NCBI RefSeq assembly: GCF_004295125.1
Contig: NZ_CP036170.1
Span: 2,482,501-2,546,500 of the forward strand
DNA from: [Clostridium] scindens ATCC 35704
Lineage (GTDB): Bacteria; Bacillota; Clostridia; Lachnospirales; Lachnospiraceae
Direction of reading: 5' to 3'
DNA: 64,000 bases
The translations under genes were made by a program, and so were the position numbers. Under the pieces are notes generated by a model. The model did no database searches. It saw nothing but the letters and a program-made list of their open reading frames with translations, and was not told the origin of the DNA. Positions 37,463 through 44,222 of the stretch are shown here, piece after piece. Position 1 is the stretch's first letter. Each line of letters opens with the position of its first letter.

Positions 37463-37536
37463 CGGAGTGCGGAGGATTCGAACCTCCATGCGCGCCTCGA
37501 ACTATTGCCTTTAAGGAGACAGCCTCGGCCACTCCG
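37463..37536 (-). tRNA. tRNA-like element with serine-type ends, anticodon arm degenerate
   Basis: Read on the minus strand, it begins CGGAGTGGCCGAGG and ends with a canonical T arm (GGAGG-TTCGAAT-CCTCC) and an acceptor strand GCACTCC plus G73. The acceptor pairs at least six bases, and GGAG...CTCC with G73 is the tRNA-Ser pattern. The middle (GTCTCCTTAAAGGCAATAG) gives no stable five-pair anticodon stem and no long variable arm, and the element is only ~74 bases. It is best described as a tRNA pseudogene or tRNA-like domain. A promoter upstream and terminator downstream on the same strand imply it is transcribed. Confidence 0.5.
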
Positions 37537-37712
37537 CAAGCGCACACTATACCCGCACGTAAACTGTTTTTAGACATTTTGTGTCCCCCTCTCATTGCTA
37601 TATAAATCTGTTCTAACATCAATGATAGAGTGAGTATGTCAACTGGAACTCCAAATGCATAAAGCATTAAGGCAATAAGTCCTTGCATATTTGGTACAAA
37701 ATTTACAGATTT

Positions 37713-37741
37713 AGTATAGCGTTTGTCGCAAATTTAGTCAA
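37713..37741 (-). promoter_or_regulatory. Minus-strand sigma-A type promoter
   Basis: On the minus strand TTGACT (37741-37736) and TATACT (37718-37713) are separated by exactly 17 bases, a near-consensus promoter. Transcription would start near 37706 and run leftward through ~170 bases and the tRNA-like element to the terminator at 37455-37427. A frame from ATG 37688 is open through the whole unit but has no RBS. Confidence 0.7.
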
Positions 37742-37861
37742 GCCAGGGGCGGTCAAAATCTCTACGGCAGAGCGGCCGGGGAACGGGCGCGGGGTCAAAC
37801 GCGCAAAAATAGAAAATCAAACGGTGTATTAACCCCTTTCGTGAATTGAGGTGAGGAAACC

Positions 37862-38401
37862 ATGGCGAAAGACGGTACGAACAGGGGCGGTGCGCGGGTC
37901 GGCTCTGGCAGAAAACCCAAGGCACTGGCGGATAAGATCAGCAAAGGTACATCCGTCATGGTCATGGAGCTGCCGGAGCCGCCTGCATTTGAGGGTGCGG
38001 ATGTACCGCCCATCAAAGAATATCTGAAAGCGAGACAGAAAAACGGCAAGGACCTCTGTGCGGCGGAGGTGTATGAGGAAACGTGGAAATGGCTGAAGGA
38101 GCGTGGCTGTGACAGGCTGGTCAATTCCCAGCTTGTGGAGCAGTACGCCATGTCGGTGAGCCGATGGATACAGTGCGAGGAATGTATTTCTGAGTATGGT
38201 TTCCTGGCAAAGCATCCCACCACAGGAAATGCGATTGCATCCCCTTATGTTTCCATGAGCCAGACGTATATGAAACAGGTCAACCAGATCTGGTACCAGA
38301 TTTACCAGATTGTCAAGGAAAACTGCTCGGTGGAGTTTAGTGGCAATACCCCGCAGGATGATGTGATGGAGCGGCTGTTAAGGACGCGGAAAGGAATGTA
38401 G
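37862..38401 (+). CDS. Phage terminase small subunit, P27 family
   Basis: The 179-residue protein starts with the usual Gly/Arg-rich segment (TNRGGARVGSGRKPKALAD) and has the P27-like helical body YMKQVNQIWYQIYQIVKENCSVEF. GAGGTGAGG precedes the ATG. It recognises phage DNA for packaging with the large subunit, which here lies 5.8 kb away across the inserted accessory block. Confidence 0.88.
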   Translation: MAKDGTNRGGARVGSGRKPKALADKISKGTSVMVMELPEPPAFEGADVPPIKEYLKARQKNGKDLCAAEVYEETWKWLKERGCDRLVNSQLVEQYAMSVSRWIQCEECISEYGFLAKHPTTGNAIASPYVSMSQTYMKQVNQIWYQIYQIVKENCSVEFSGNTPQDDVMERLLRTRKGM

Positions 38402-38560
38402 ATGAAAACAGAACTAACACAGTTTTTGGATACGCTGAAATTCAATAAAAAGAATCTGACCCGTCAGCAGTATCGCACCATCCGTGGCCAGGCGTTGAAA
38501 GGTGATGTGATGAATGCCAGAAAAGGGCTCCAGAAGGTATTGAAACGGAGGTGTGGCTGA
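38402..38560 (+). CDS. Small phage protein (52 residues)
   Basis: This short frame starts at ATG 38402, right after the small terminase stop, and ends in TGA sharing an A with the next ATG. The product (MKTELTQFLDTLKFNKKNL, then RQQYRTIRGQALKGDVMNARKGL) is basic and helical. The tight overlaps on both sides and the lysine/arginine-rich composition support a real gene. Function unknown. Confidence 0.65.
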   Translation: MKTELTQFLDTLKFNKKNLTRQQYRTIRGQALKGDVMNARKGLQKVLKRRCG

Positions 38561-39813
38561 TGGGAAAGACAACAACGGAGATGCAGCTTGTCCAACTGGG
38601 AAAGCTGGTGCCCTATATCAACAATGCCCGGACACATTCGTCGGAGCAACTTACCAAGCTACGCTCGTCTCTGCGGGAGTTTGGGTTTATCAATCCTGTC
38701 ATCATTGATCGGGACTATAACATCATTGCCGGACACGGCCGGGTACTGGCGGCGAAGGAAGAAGGCATTATGGAAGTTCCTTGTGTGTTTGTGGATTATC
38801 TTACTGAGGCACAGAAGAAAGCCTATATCCTGGCGGACAACCGTATGGCATTAGATGCCGGATGGGACGAGGAACTGCTGCGGATTGAGATTGAGTCTTT
38901 GCAGGGTGAGGATTTTGATGTGTCACTGACAGGCTTTGAGGAGCAAGAACTTGCGGATCTGTTTGCCACAGAAGGTGACAAGGCGGCAAAGGATGATGAT
39001 TTTGACCTTTCTGCTGCATTGGAGAAGGCGTCTTTTGTAGAGCGGGGCGATCTGTGGATCGTGGGCAGGCACCGGCTGCTGTGTGGAGACGCTACCCGGA
39101 CGGAGGATGTGGAAAGACTGATGGACGGGAAAAAAGCCAACCTGATCGTGACCGATCCTCCCTATGGTGTTTCCTTCAAGAGTTCTGATGGTCTGACCAT
39201 CCAGAACGACAGTATGAAGGACGAGGAATTTTACACCTTCCTTCTAACTGCATTTCAGTGCATGGCAGAGCATTTGGAGAACGGCGGCTCCGCTTATGTG
39301 TTCCATGCGGATACGGAAGGACTAAACTTCAGGAAGGCGTTCATTGACGCCGGGTTTCACCTGGCGGGTGTGTGCATTTGGGTAAAGAACAGCCTTGTGC
39401 TTGGCCGCAGCGATTACCAGTGGCAGCATGAGCCTGTTCTTTTTGGATGGAAGAAAGGCGGCAAACACTCCTGGTACTCCGACCGCAGGCAGACCACCAT
39501 CTGGAACTATGACAAACCGAAGCGGAACAAGAACCATCCAACTTCCAAACCGCTGGATCTGCTGGGGTATCCTATCTGTAATTCCTCCCAGGAAAACGCT
39601 ATCATTCTGGATACCTTTGGTGGCAGCGGCTCTACGCTGATGGCCTGTGAGCAGTTAAACAGGATCTGCCATATGATGGAACTGGATGAAAAGTACGCTT
39701 CCGTTATTCTGCGCCGGTATGTGGAAGATACCGGGGATAAAGAGAATGTATATGTGATCCGTGGGGATGAGCAGATTCCCTACTCCGCACTGGTGAAGGA
39801 AGTGGAGGTGTGA
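38560..39813 (+). CDS. ParB-like / DNA adenine-type methyltransferase fusion
   Basis: ATG 38560 overlaps the preceding stop and follows GGAGGTG. The 417-residue protein has a ParB/sulfiredoxin-like domain at residues 10-100 (VPYINNARTHSSEQLTKLRSSLREFGF, then DRDYNIIAGHGRV) and an N6/N4 methyltransferase with DPPY (D199) and the SAM motif LDTFGGSGSTLMACE. Such fusions are frequent beside phage terminases and probably modify phage DNA against host restriction, a fitting partner for a host with several restriction genes. Confidence 0.9.
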   Translation: MGKTTTEMQLVQLGKLVPYINNARTHSSEQLTKLRSSLREFGFINPVIIDRDYNIIAGHGRVLAAKEEGIMEVPCVFVDYLTEAQKKAYILADNRMALDAGWDEELLRIEIESLQGEDFDVSLTGFEEQELADLFATEGDKAAKDDDFDLSAALEKASFVERGDLWIVGRHRLLCGDATRTEDVERLMDGKKANLIVTDPPYGVSFKSSDGLTIQNDSMKDEEFYTFLLTAFQCMAEHLENGGSAYVFHADTEGLNFRKAFIDAGFHLAGVCIWVKNSLVLGRSDYQWQHEPVLFGWKKGGKHSWYSDRRQTTIWNYDKPKRNKNHPTSKPLDLLGYPICNSSQENAIILDTFGGSGSTLMACEQLNRICHMMELDEKYASVILRRYVEDTGDKENVYVIRGDEQIPYSALVKEVEV

Positions 39814-39889
39814 TGGATGCTATATATCCATAGTAGGAAGTTCGGCATCTCCCACAGAAATACACCGTAATTTAGGTATTGTGTACTAC

Positions 39890-39980
39890 TTACAATTTCC
39901 AGACGATATGTTGTGACATATTTTGCTGTGGATTTGCTTGCTATTTCTTCCGTTCAGAGTAATTAATGTAGTACCGAAAA
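39890..39980 (+). promoter_or_regulatory. Repeated upstream element, copy 1
   Basis: This is the most diverged of three similar upstream segments (others at 41105-41191 and 43239-43330). It has TACAATTTCC, then TTGTGACATATTTTGC, CTTGCTATTTCTTCC and TTCAGAGTAATTAATGTAGTACC, in the same order. The distance from TTGTG to AGAG is 45 bases, against 45 and 44 in the others. It sits just before the RBS of the virulence-protein-family gene. Confidence 0.65.
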
Positions 39981-39998
39981 TAAAGGAGGTACATGGAT

Positions 39999-40841
39999 AT
40001 GCGAATTGAATTTCACAGAACCGGAGTAGAAAGAAAAGCATTGGTAACGGCTTTGGGTGAGATTTTGGAGACCAGACCAAAGTACAAAGGAATGCCGAGC
40101 GCAGCCTATGAGGTTGGAGATTTCACAGTAACGAAGGATGGCACTTTGGAATTTGACGACACTCTTGATGATGCAATACTGGAAAATCTTCTGGAGCGGC
40201 TGGCCAATTACGGAATTGCTGCAGCAGCACCAGAAATGGCGCAGACTTGGCTTGACGCAAGGGCGGCGGAATTATCCGAAGAAAGCGGAACTGAGCCGCA
40301 GGAGGAAAACGTGGGGCTTACCGTGGAAATTCCGCTCGACAAAGTGGCGGTGGGAAACCTCACCAAGCTGCTGGATGCCAAAGGGAATTTGATACGGAAA
40401 GCCCTGGGTATCACTGACCTTCGCATCGAGGTGCTGGATGACCGGGTGGTATTCCCCTGGTTTTCTCAGGTGGATGCAGACTCCGCATCCGCCTACACCC
40501 ACTTCATTTCTGCTCTCTGCGAGATGAGCAAGAATGCAAAGCGAGTAACAGCAACCGAGAAGCCAGTGGATAATGAGAAATACGCTTTCCGGTGTTTTCT
40601 TCTGCGGCTTGGATTTATTGGGGCTGAGTACAAGATGGAGAGAAAAATCCTTTTGAAAAACCTTTCTGGAAATTCGGCATTTAAAACCAAGGTAGACGTT
40701 CTTCAGCCAGAACCGATACCATCCGCTATGTATGTAGCTGCCGATGAGCCCCCCGATCTGACGGAGGCTTTACTGGACGAGATATTAATCCAACAAGTCA
40801 ATCATGAGATGGAGGATGATAGAAATGAAATTTCCGAGTAG
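39999..40841 (+). CDS. Virulence-protein-family phage cargo protein
   Basis: ATG 39999, nine bases from AGGAGG, is preferred to ATG 39993. The 280-residue protein begins MRIEFHRTGVERKALVTALGEIL, the opening of proteins annotated only as 'virulence' or 'virulence-related' in Clostridia, and contains a middle module (TVEIPLDKVAVGNLTKLLDAKGNLI). Its C-terminal segment (RCFLLRLGFIGAEYKMERKILLKNLSGN) resembles the C terminus of the amidoligase gene downstream (RTWLLRLGFIGDEFKTAREIL), so the two share a module. Biochemical role unknown. Confidence 0.65.
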   Translation: MRIEFHRTGVERKALVTALGEILETRPKYKGMPSAAYEVGDFTVTKDGTLEFDDTLDDAILENLLERLANYGIAAAAPEMAQTWLDARAAELSEESGTEPQEENVGLTVEIPLDKVAVGNLTKLLDAKGNLIRKALGITDLRIEVLDDRVVFPWFSQVDADSASAYTHFISALCEMSKNAKRVTATEKPVDNEKYAFRCFLLRLGFIGAEYKMERKILLKNLSGNSAFKTKVDVLQPEPIPSAMYVAADEPPDLTEALLDEILIQQVNHEMEDDRNEISE

Positions 40842-41043
40842 AGAAATTGTGGAGCGTGTCCGTAGAGAATACCCCACAGGAACACGGGTGGAATTGATCC
40901 GGATGGATGATCCACAAGCGCCACCCACCGGAACAAGAGGGACAGTGGCAGGGGTGGACGATACGGCCTCCATTATGGTCCGATGGGATAACGGCTGCGG
41001 TCTCCATGTAGTTTACGGGGAGAATGAATGCCGAAAACTGTAA
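40825..41043 (+). CDS. DUF4314 protein
   Basis: ATG 40825 lies nine bases after GGAGG and overlaps the previous gene. The 72-residue protein fits DUF4314, a small beta-barrel (TGTRVELIRMDDPQAPPTGT, then GTVAGVDDTASIMVRWDNG, GLHVVYGEN). The family is common in phages and conjugative elements of gut Clostridia; the function is unknown. Confidence 0.82.
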   Translation: MKFPSREIVERVRREYPTGTRVELIRMDDPQAPPTGTRGTVAGVDDTASIMVRWDNGCGLHVVYGENECRKL

Positions 41044-41104
41044 CTTTGAGCGTATGTCCGATGGGTAAATTTTTGTGGATTTATAAGGACAGGGCGGCAT
41101 AAAT

Positions 41105-41191
41105 TACACAATTTCTACCCCAGATCCTTGTGTAATATATGCCTTCAAATTGACTTGCTATTATCCTCTTTTAGAGCGAATATGTGTACAC
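41105..41191 (+). promoter_or_regulatory. Repeated upstream element, copy 2
   Basis: TACACAA (41105-41111) and TTGTGTA (41128-41134) form a perfect inverted repeat. Then follow TTGACTTGCTATTATCC and AGAGCGAATATGTGTAC, the last 17 bases identical to copy 3. It lies upstream of the amidoligase gene. The TTGACT and TATTAT boxes are too close to be a normal -35/-10 pair, so the exact promoter is unclear. Confidence 0.7.
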
Positions 41192-41232
41192 CGAAAGGGA
41201 AAACAAACAAAACGAAAACGGAGGATTACACC

Positions 41233-42183
41233 ATGAATGAGAAAATCGCAAGGCAGATTGAGGAAATGAAAAAACAGACCATCGGGGTTGAGGTAGAGAT
41301 GAACAACATTACAAGGGAAAAAGCGGCAAAGATAGCAGCCAGATTTTTCGGAACCGGCAGGTATGAAAACACAGCACGGCGCAACGGATACTGCACCTGG
41401 TCGGCCTGGGACGCACAGAACCGTGAATGGAAGTTTCAAAAAGACGTCAGTATTGAAGGACCGGAAAGTGAGGAGTGCGAACTGGTTACCCCGATCTTGA
41501 CTTATGCGGATATGGAATCTCTGCAGGAACTGATCCGGCAGCTTCGGCACGCAGGCGCAAAGAGCGATGCCTCCAGGGGCTGTGGAGTCCACATCCACAT
41601 CGGAGCCAAAGGCCATACGCCGCAGACACTCCGCAACCTTGCGAATATTATGGCAAGCCATGAGAGCCTGATCGCAGACGCGCTGAACCTCGACCGGGGA
41701 CGGATGAGACGATACTGCCGGACGGTTGATCCCCGATTTTTGGAAACCCTGAACCGGAAGAAGCCGAAGACCATGTCAGCACTGGCAGACATCTGGTACA
41801 CTTCCCACGGGGAGGATTACGGGAGAAACCACCATTATAACGGCAGCCGCTACCATATGCTCAACTATCATGCGACTTTCACAAAAGGGACCATTGAATT
41901 CCGGCTTTTCCAATTTGATGCGCCTACTGCAGAACGCCGGGGCGGGCTTCATGCCGGACAGCTTAAGAGTTACATCCAGCTTTGCCTGGCTCTCAGCCAG
42001 ATGGCGAAGACGGTAAAAACCGCAAGTCCCAAACCTCAGCAGAATGAGAATCCAAAGTATGCCATGAGGACTTGGCTCCTCCGGCTTGGATTTATCGGGG
42101 ACGAGTTCAAAACTGCAAGGGAGATCCTGACCAAGAGACTGGCTGGCGATACCGCTTTTAGAAATGGCAGAGCCGCTGTTTGA
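41233..42183 (+). CDS. Amidoligase-family protein
   Basis: ATG 41233 follows GGAGGA. The 316-residue protein shows the amidoligase (glutamine-synthetase-like) signature: TIGVEVEMNNITREKA, WKFQKDVSIEGPESEECELVTPIL, GCGVHIHIGAKGHTPQTLRN and TIEFRLFQFD. Family members are predicted to form amide bonds between an amino acid and another group, from comparative genomics. The next gene is a gamma-glutamyl-cyclotransferase relative, the companion seen in other amidoligase loci. Target in the phage cycle is unknown; DNA, cell-wall or peptide modification are candidates. Confidence 0.88.
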   Translation: MNEKIARQIEEMKKQTIGVEVEMNNITREKAAKIAARFFGTGRYENTARRNGYCTWSAWDAQNREWKFQKDVSIEGPESEECELVTPILTYADMESLQELIRQLRHAGAKSDASRGCGVHIHIGAKGHTPQTLRNLANIMASHESLIADALNLDRGRMRRYCRTVDPRFLETLNRKKPKTMSALADIWYTSHGEDYGRNHHYNGSRYHMLNYHATFTKGTIEFRLFQFDAPTAERRGGLHAGQLKSYIQLCLALSQMAKTVKTASPKPQQNENPKYAMRTWLLRLGFIGDEFKTAREILTKRLAGDTAFRNGRAAV

Positions 42184-42190
42184 AGGAACC

Positions 42191-42257
42191 GCAGGAGTTA
42201 GCCTCCTGCCACCTTTCCCCTGGCCGCTTCGGCGGTCTTAAGGTGGTAGAAGGGTAA
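42191..42257 (+). ncRNA. Structured intergenic RNA segment
   Basis: Two hairpins can be drawn in the amidoligase-cyclotransferase gap: GCAGGAG-TTAGC-CTCCTGC, and an outer CCACCTT/AAGGTGG pairing that encloses CCGC-TTCG-GCGG. The UUCG-type loop is a stabilising one. No T-run follows. It may be an mRNA stability or processing element between coupled genes; no known riboswitch is recognised. Confidence 0.35.
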
Positions 42258-42283
42258 CCCCTTCGGAAAGGATGGATACCAGA

Positions 42284-42757
42284 ATGAAAAAAAGATACTA
42301 CATCGCTTATGGCAGCAACTTAAACATCCGACAGATGCGGATGCGCTGCCCTTCTGCAAGGCTCATCGGGACTTCTGAGATCCCAGATTATGAGCTGCTT
42401 TTTAAAGGCAGCCGCACCGGCTCCTATCTGACCATTGAGCCGAAAAAAGGCAGCCGGGTTCCGGTGGCAGCCTGGGAAGTGACTGCGGAGGATGAGCAGG
42501 CCCTTGACCGATATGAGGGTTTCCCCACATTTTATTACAAGGCGGAAATGAAGCTGCCCATTAAAGGAATCCGGAGCGGTAGAATACGGCTGAGAGACAC
42601 CTTTGTGTACATCATGCATGAGAACCGACCCTTTGGTGTGCCAAGCCGATTTTATACGGCCACCTGCCTGGAAGGTTACCGGAGTTTTGGATTTGATGAA
42701 ACGTATTTACTTGATGCCATAAAAACCAGCAGGAGGATGAGCCATGAAAGAAAATAA
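42284..42757 (+). CDS. Gamma-glutamyl cyclotransferase-like (AIG2/GGCT fold) protein
   Basis: ATG 42284 gives MKKRYYIAYGSNLN; ATG 42272 would abut the GGAAAGG. The 157-residue protein has the YGSN substrate loop, GSYLTIEPKKGSRVPVAAWEVT, and EDEQALDRYEGFP with the family glutamate. GGCT-fold enzymes release or cyclise gamma-glutamyl groups, so this could reverse or trim the product of the adjacent amidoligase. Pairing is inferred from adjacency. Confidence 0.85.
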   Translation: MKKRYYIAYGSNLNIRQMRMRCPSARLIGTSEIPDYELLFKGSRTGSYLTIEPKKGSRVPVAAWEVTAEDEQALDRYEGFPTFYYKAEMKLPIKGIRSGRIRLRDTFVYIMHENRPFGVPSRFYTATCLEGYRSFGFDETYLLDAIKTSRRMSHERK

Positions 42758-42950
42758 TATCACCAGGATTAAGATATGCCCGCGGTGCGGAAAACCATAC
42801 CATGATGTTCCAGCACTTTCCAGAATGGATAACGAAACGCTGATCTGTCCGGACTGCGGCACCAGGGAGGCACTGGAAAGTATCGATGTTGATCAGGCAG
42901 AACAGGATGAAATCCTCGCCATTATTCATCGGACCAGGAGGGGATTATGA
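42744..42950 (+). CDS. Small zinc-ribbon protein
   Basis: The 68-residue protein has CPRCG and CPDCG pairs about 30 residues apart, followed by an acidic helix (SIDVDQAEQDEILAIIHR). AGGAGG precedes the ATG, and the gene overlaps both neighbours, so it is part of the amidoligase operon. Such small ribbons are frequent in phage cargo operons. Function unknown. Confidence 0.7.
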   Translation: MKENNITRIKICPRCGKPYHDVPALSRMDNETLICPDCGTREALESIDVDQAEQDEILAIIHRTRRGL

Positions 42951-43231
42951 AACGAGAGATGTTAAAAGGCATCTGGGAAGATGCGGCTGAAAAATTCGAA
43001 AATAGTTTTGCTCCAGATATCCTTGGATATTGGTATTCTCGTTATTGTGGTGGTGAAATGATTGATTTGAAGGAAGTTCTGGAAGATGTGCAACAGGAAT
43101 GCCCATCTATTCTAAGAATACAACTTAATCCATATGCGGCGATTCTGAAAACAGAAGAAGGAAATCTGAGAATTCGATATTGGAAGAAAGGAAGATTGAT
43201 CGGGCACTCATATTTTCCGGAGAAAATATAG
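42947..43231 (+). CDS. Hypothetical phage cargo protein
   Basis: The 94-residue protein overlaps the zinc-ribbon gene (ATGA). It contains FAPDILGYWYSRYCGGEMIDLKEVLEDV and a predicted beta hairpin ILKTEEGNLRIRYWKKG. No family is recognised. The gene is more AT-rich than its neighbours. It ends eight bases before copy 3 of the repeated upstream element. Confidence 0.55.
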   Translation: MKREMLKGIWEDAAEKFENSFAPDILGYWYSRYCGGEMIDLKEVLEDVQQECPSILRIQLNPYAAILKTEEGNLRIRYWKKGRLIGHSYFPEKI

Positions 43232-43238
43232 GATAAAA

Positions 43239-43330
43239 TACACAGTTTCTTGGAAAATAATTGTGTAGATTATGCTCCGAAATAACTTGATAATATTCGC
43301 ATTCAGAGCGAATATGTGTACTACCAAAAG
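43239..43330 (+). promoter_or_regulatory. Repeated upstream element, copy 3
   Basis: TACACAG (43239-43245) and TTGTGTA (43261-43267) nearly repeat the dyad of copy 2. CTTGATAATATTCGC follows, then AGAGCGAATATGTGTAC (17 bases identical to copy 2) and TACC as in copy 1. Spacing from TTGTG to AGAG is 44 bases. It precedes the operon of two small genes starting at 43358. Confidence 0.7.
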
Positions 43331-43357
43331 GAAAACGAAGAAAACGGAGGTACACAG

Positions 43358-43663
43358 ATGAAAGGATATTTTGCAAGAAAACTAGAAACGATGGAGGATC
43401 TGGAAAGAGCAAAGGAATGGGGCGAGGCTCAGGAGATCCGGGTAGTCGCAGAGGTTACATTAGCTAAAAAAGAATACGATAGGTTCCGGGAAAACCTTAT
43501 AGAGGATTACGGATTTATCAGCCAGCATACGCAGAAAACCGGAGTGGAGGATGGGCAGTTTTTATGCATCCTTGTTAGGAAAGCCGGAACGAAGCATACA
43601 GCAATCGCCGTAGAGAGCGATGGCTACGATTATACCAGATACGCAGCTTTGGTACGGATTTAA
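43358..43663 (+). CDS. Hypothetical phage cargo protein
   Basis: ATG 43358 follows GGAGGTAC. The 101-residue protein (MKGYFARKLETMEDLERAKE, then LAKKEYDRFRENLIEDYGFI) is mixed alpha/beta with no recognised domain and ends in a segment reading GYDYTRYAALVRI. It is governed by copy 3 of the repeated upstream element and probably shares its regulation with the amidoligase genes. Confidence 0.6.
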   Translation: MKGYFARKLETMEDLERAKEWGEAQEIRVVAEVTLAKKEYDRFRENLIEDYGFISQHTQKTGVEDGQFLCILVRKAGTKHTAIAVESDGYDYTRYAALVRI

Positions 43664-43717
43664 AAGAACTTGTACTTTAAGCGCGGACGAGTGGATAAAC
43701 AAAGGAGGCATCGGTTT

Positions 43718-43951
43718 ATGAAACTTAGATTATTTAAGGTGACCTACAAGGAATGGAACCATACTTTTTCCGGTAAGAATTGGAGAGAAATGCTCGCAGT
43801 CGGTAGGGATGCAAAGGATGCGATTTCCAGGGCAAGAAAAGAAGCAGATAAGGATGCGACAGACTTTGAGGCTTGGGAGATCACAAACATTATGGGATAT
43901 AAAATTGCAGTCGGGGAAAAGGTTCTCCAAAAAAAAGTAAATAAAAAATAG
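43718..43951 (+). CDS. Small hypothetical phage protein
   Basis: AAAGGAGG (43701-43708) fixes ATG 43718. The 77-residue product (MKLRLFKVTYKEWNHTFSG, then RDAKDAISRARKEADKDATDFEAWEI) is basic at the end (KKVNKK). The DAKDAISRARKEA stretch resembles small phage proteins of unknown role. The AT-rich 3' end precedes a GC-rich spacer before the terminase block. Confidence 0.6.
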   Translation: MKLRLFKVTYKEWNHTFSGKNWREMLAVGRDAKDAISRARKEADKDATDFEAWEITNIMGYKIAVGEKVLQKKVNKK

Positions 43952-44072
43952 GATTCTTTCATAATTGAATATTCCAGAGTACGGAAGCCGCCAGGCTTCT
44001 GTATCTCTTTGCAATCGATTGGCGGCTTGCCACAGGGCAGGCCATTTTTATGTCCGGGAGGAGGTGTGGTAA

Positions 44073-44222
44073 ATGGCGAAATTCTTGATTGACCGGACGC
44101 AGCTCCCCTATGATGCCATGGTGGCAGATCCGTCCTGGCTGGGAGTGGTTGAAGAAGAAAAGAAAGGGGATGCCGCCGATGGCGATACGGAAACTGAAGA
44201 AATACAAACCAACGAAGTTTAA
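44073..44222 (+). CDS. Small protein preceding the large terminase
   Basis: GGGAGGAGGTG precedes ATG 44073. The 49-residue product (MAKFLIDRTQLPYDAMVADP, then SWLGVVEEEKKGDAADGD) has an acidic C terminus and overlaps the large terminase start by 44 bases in another frame. Its RBS is the strongest in the area, supporting a real gene. Function unknown. Confidence 0.55.
   Translation: MAKFLIDRTQLPYDAMVADPSWLGVVEEEKKGDAADGDTETEEIQTNEV

Noticed and set aside
37026-37688. A 220-residue minus-strand protein starting at 37688
   Set aside because: The frame runs through the tRNA-like element, the terminator and antisense to the HNH gene, has no RBS, and its composition changes along its length. The openness is probably chance.
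41150-41164. TTGACT and TATTAT in the repeated element as a -35/-10 pair
   Set aside because: They are separated by only three bases, so they cannot form one promoter; they are kept as conserved blocks only.
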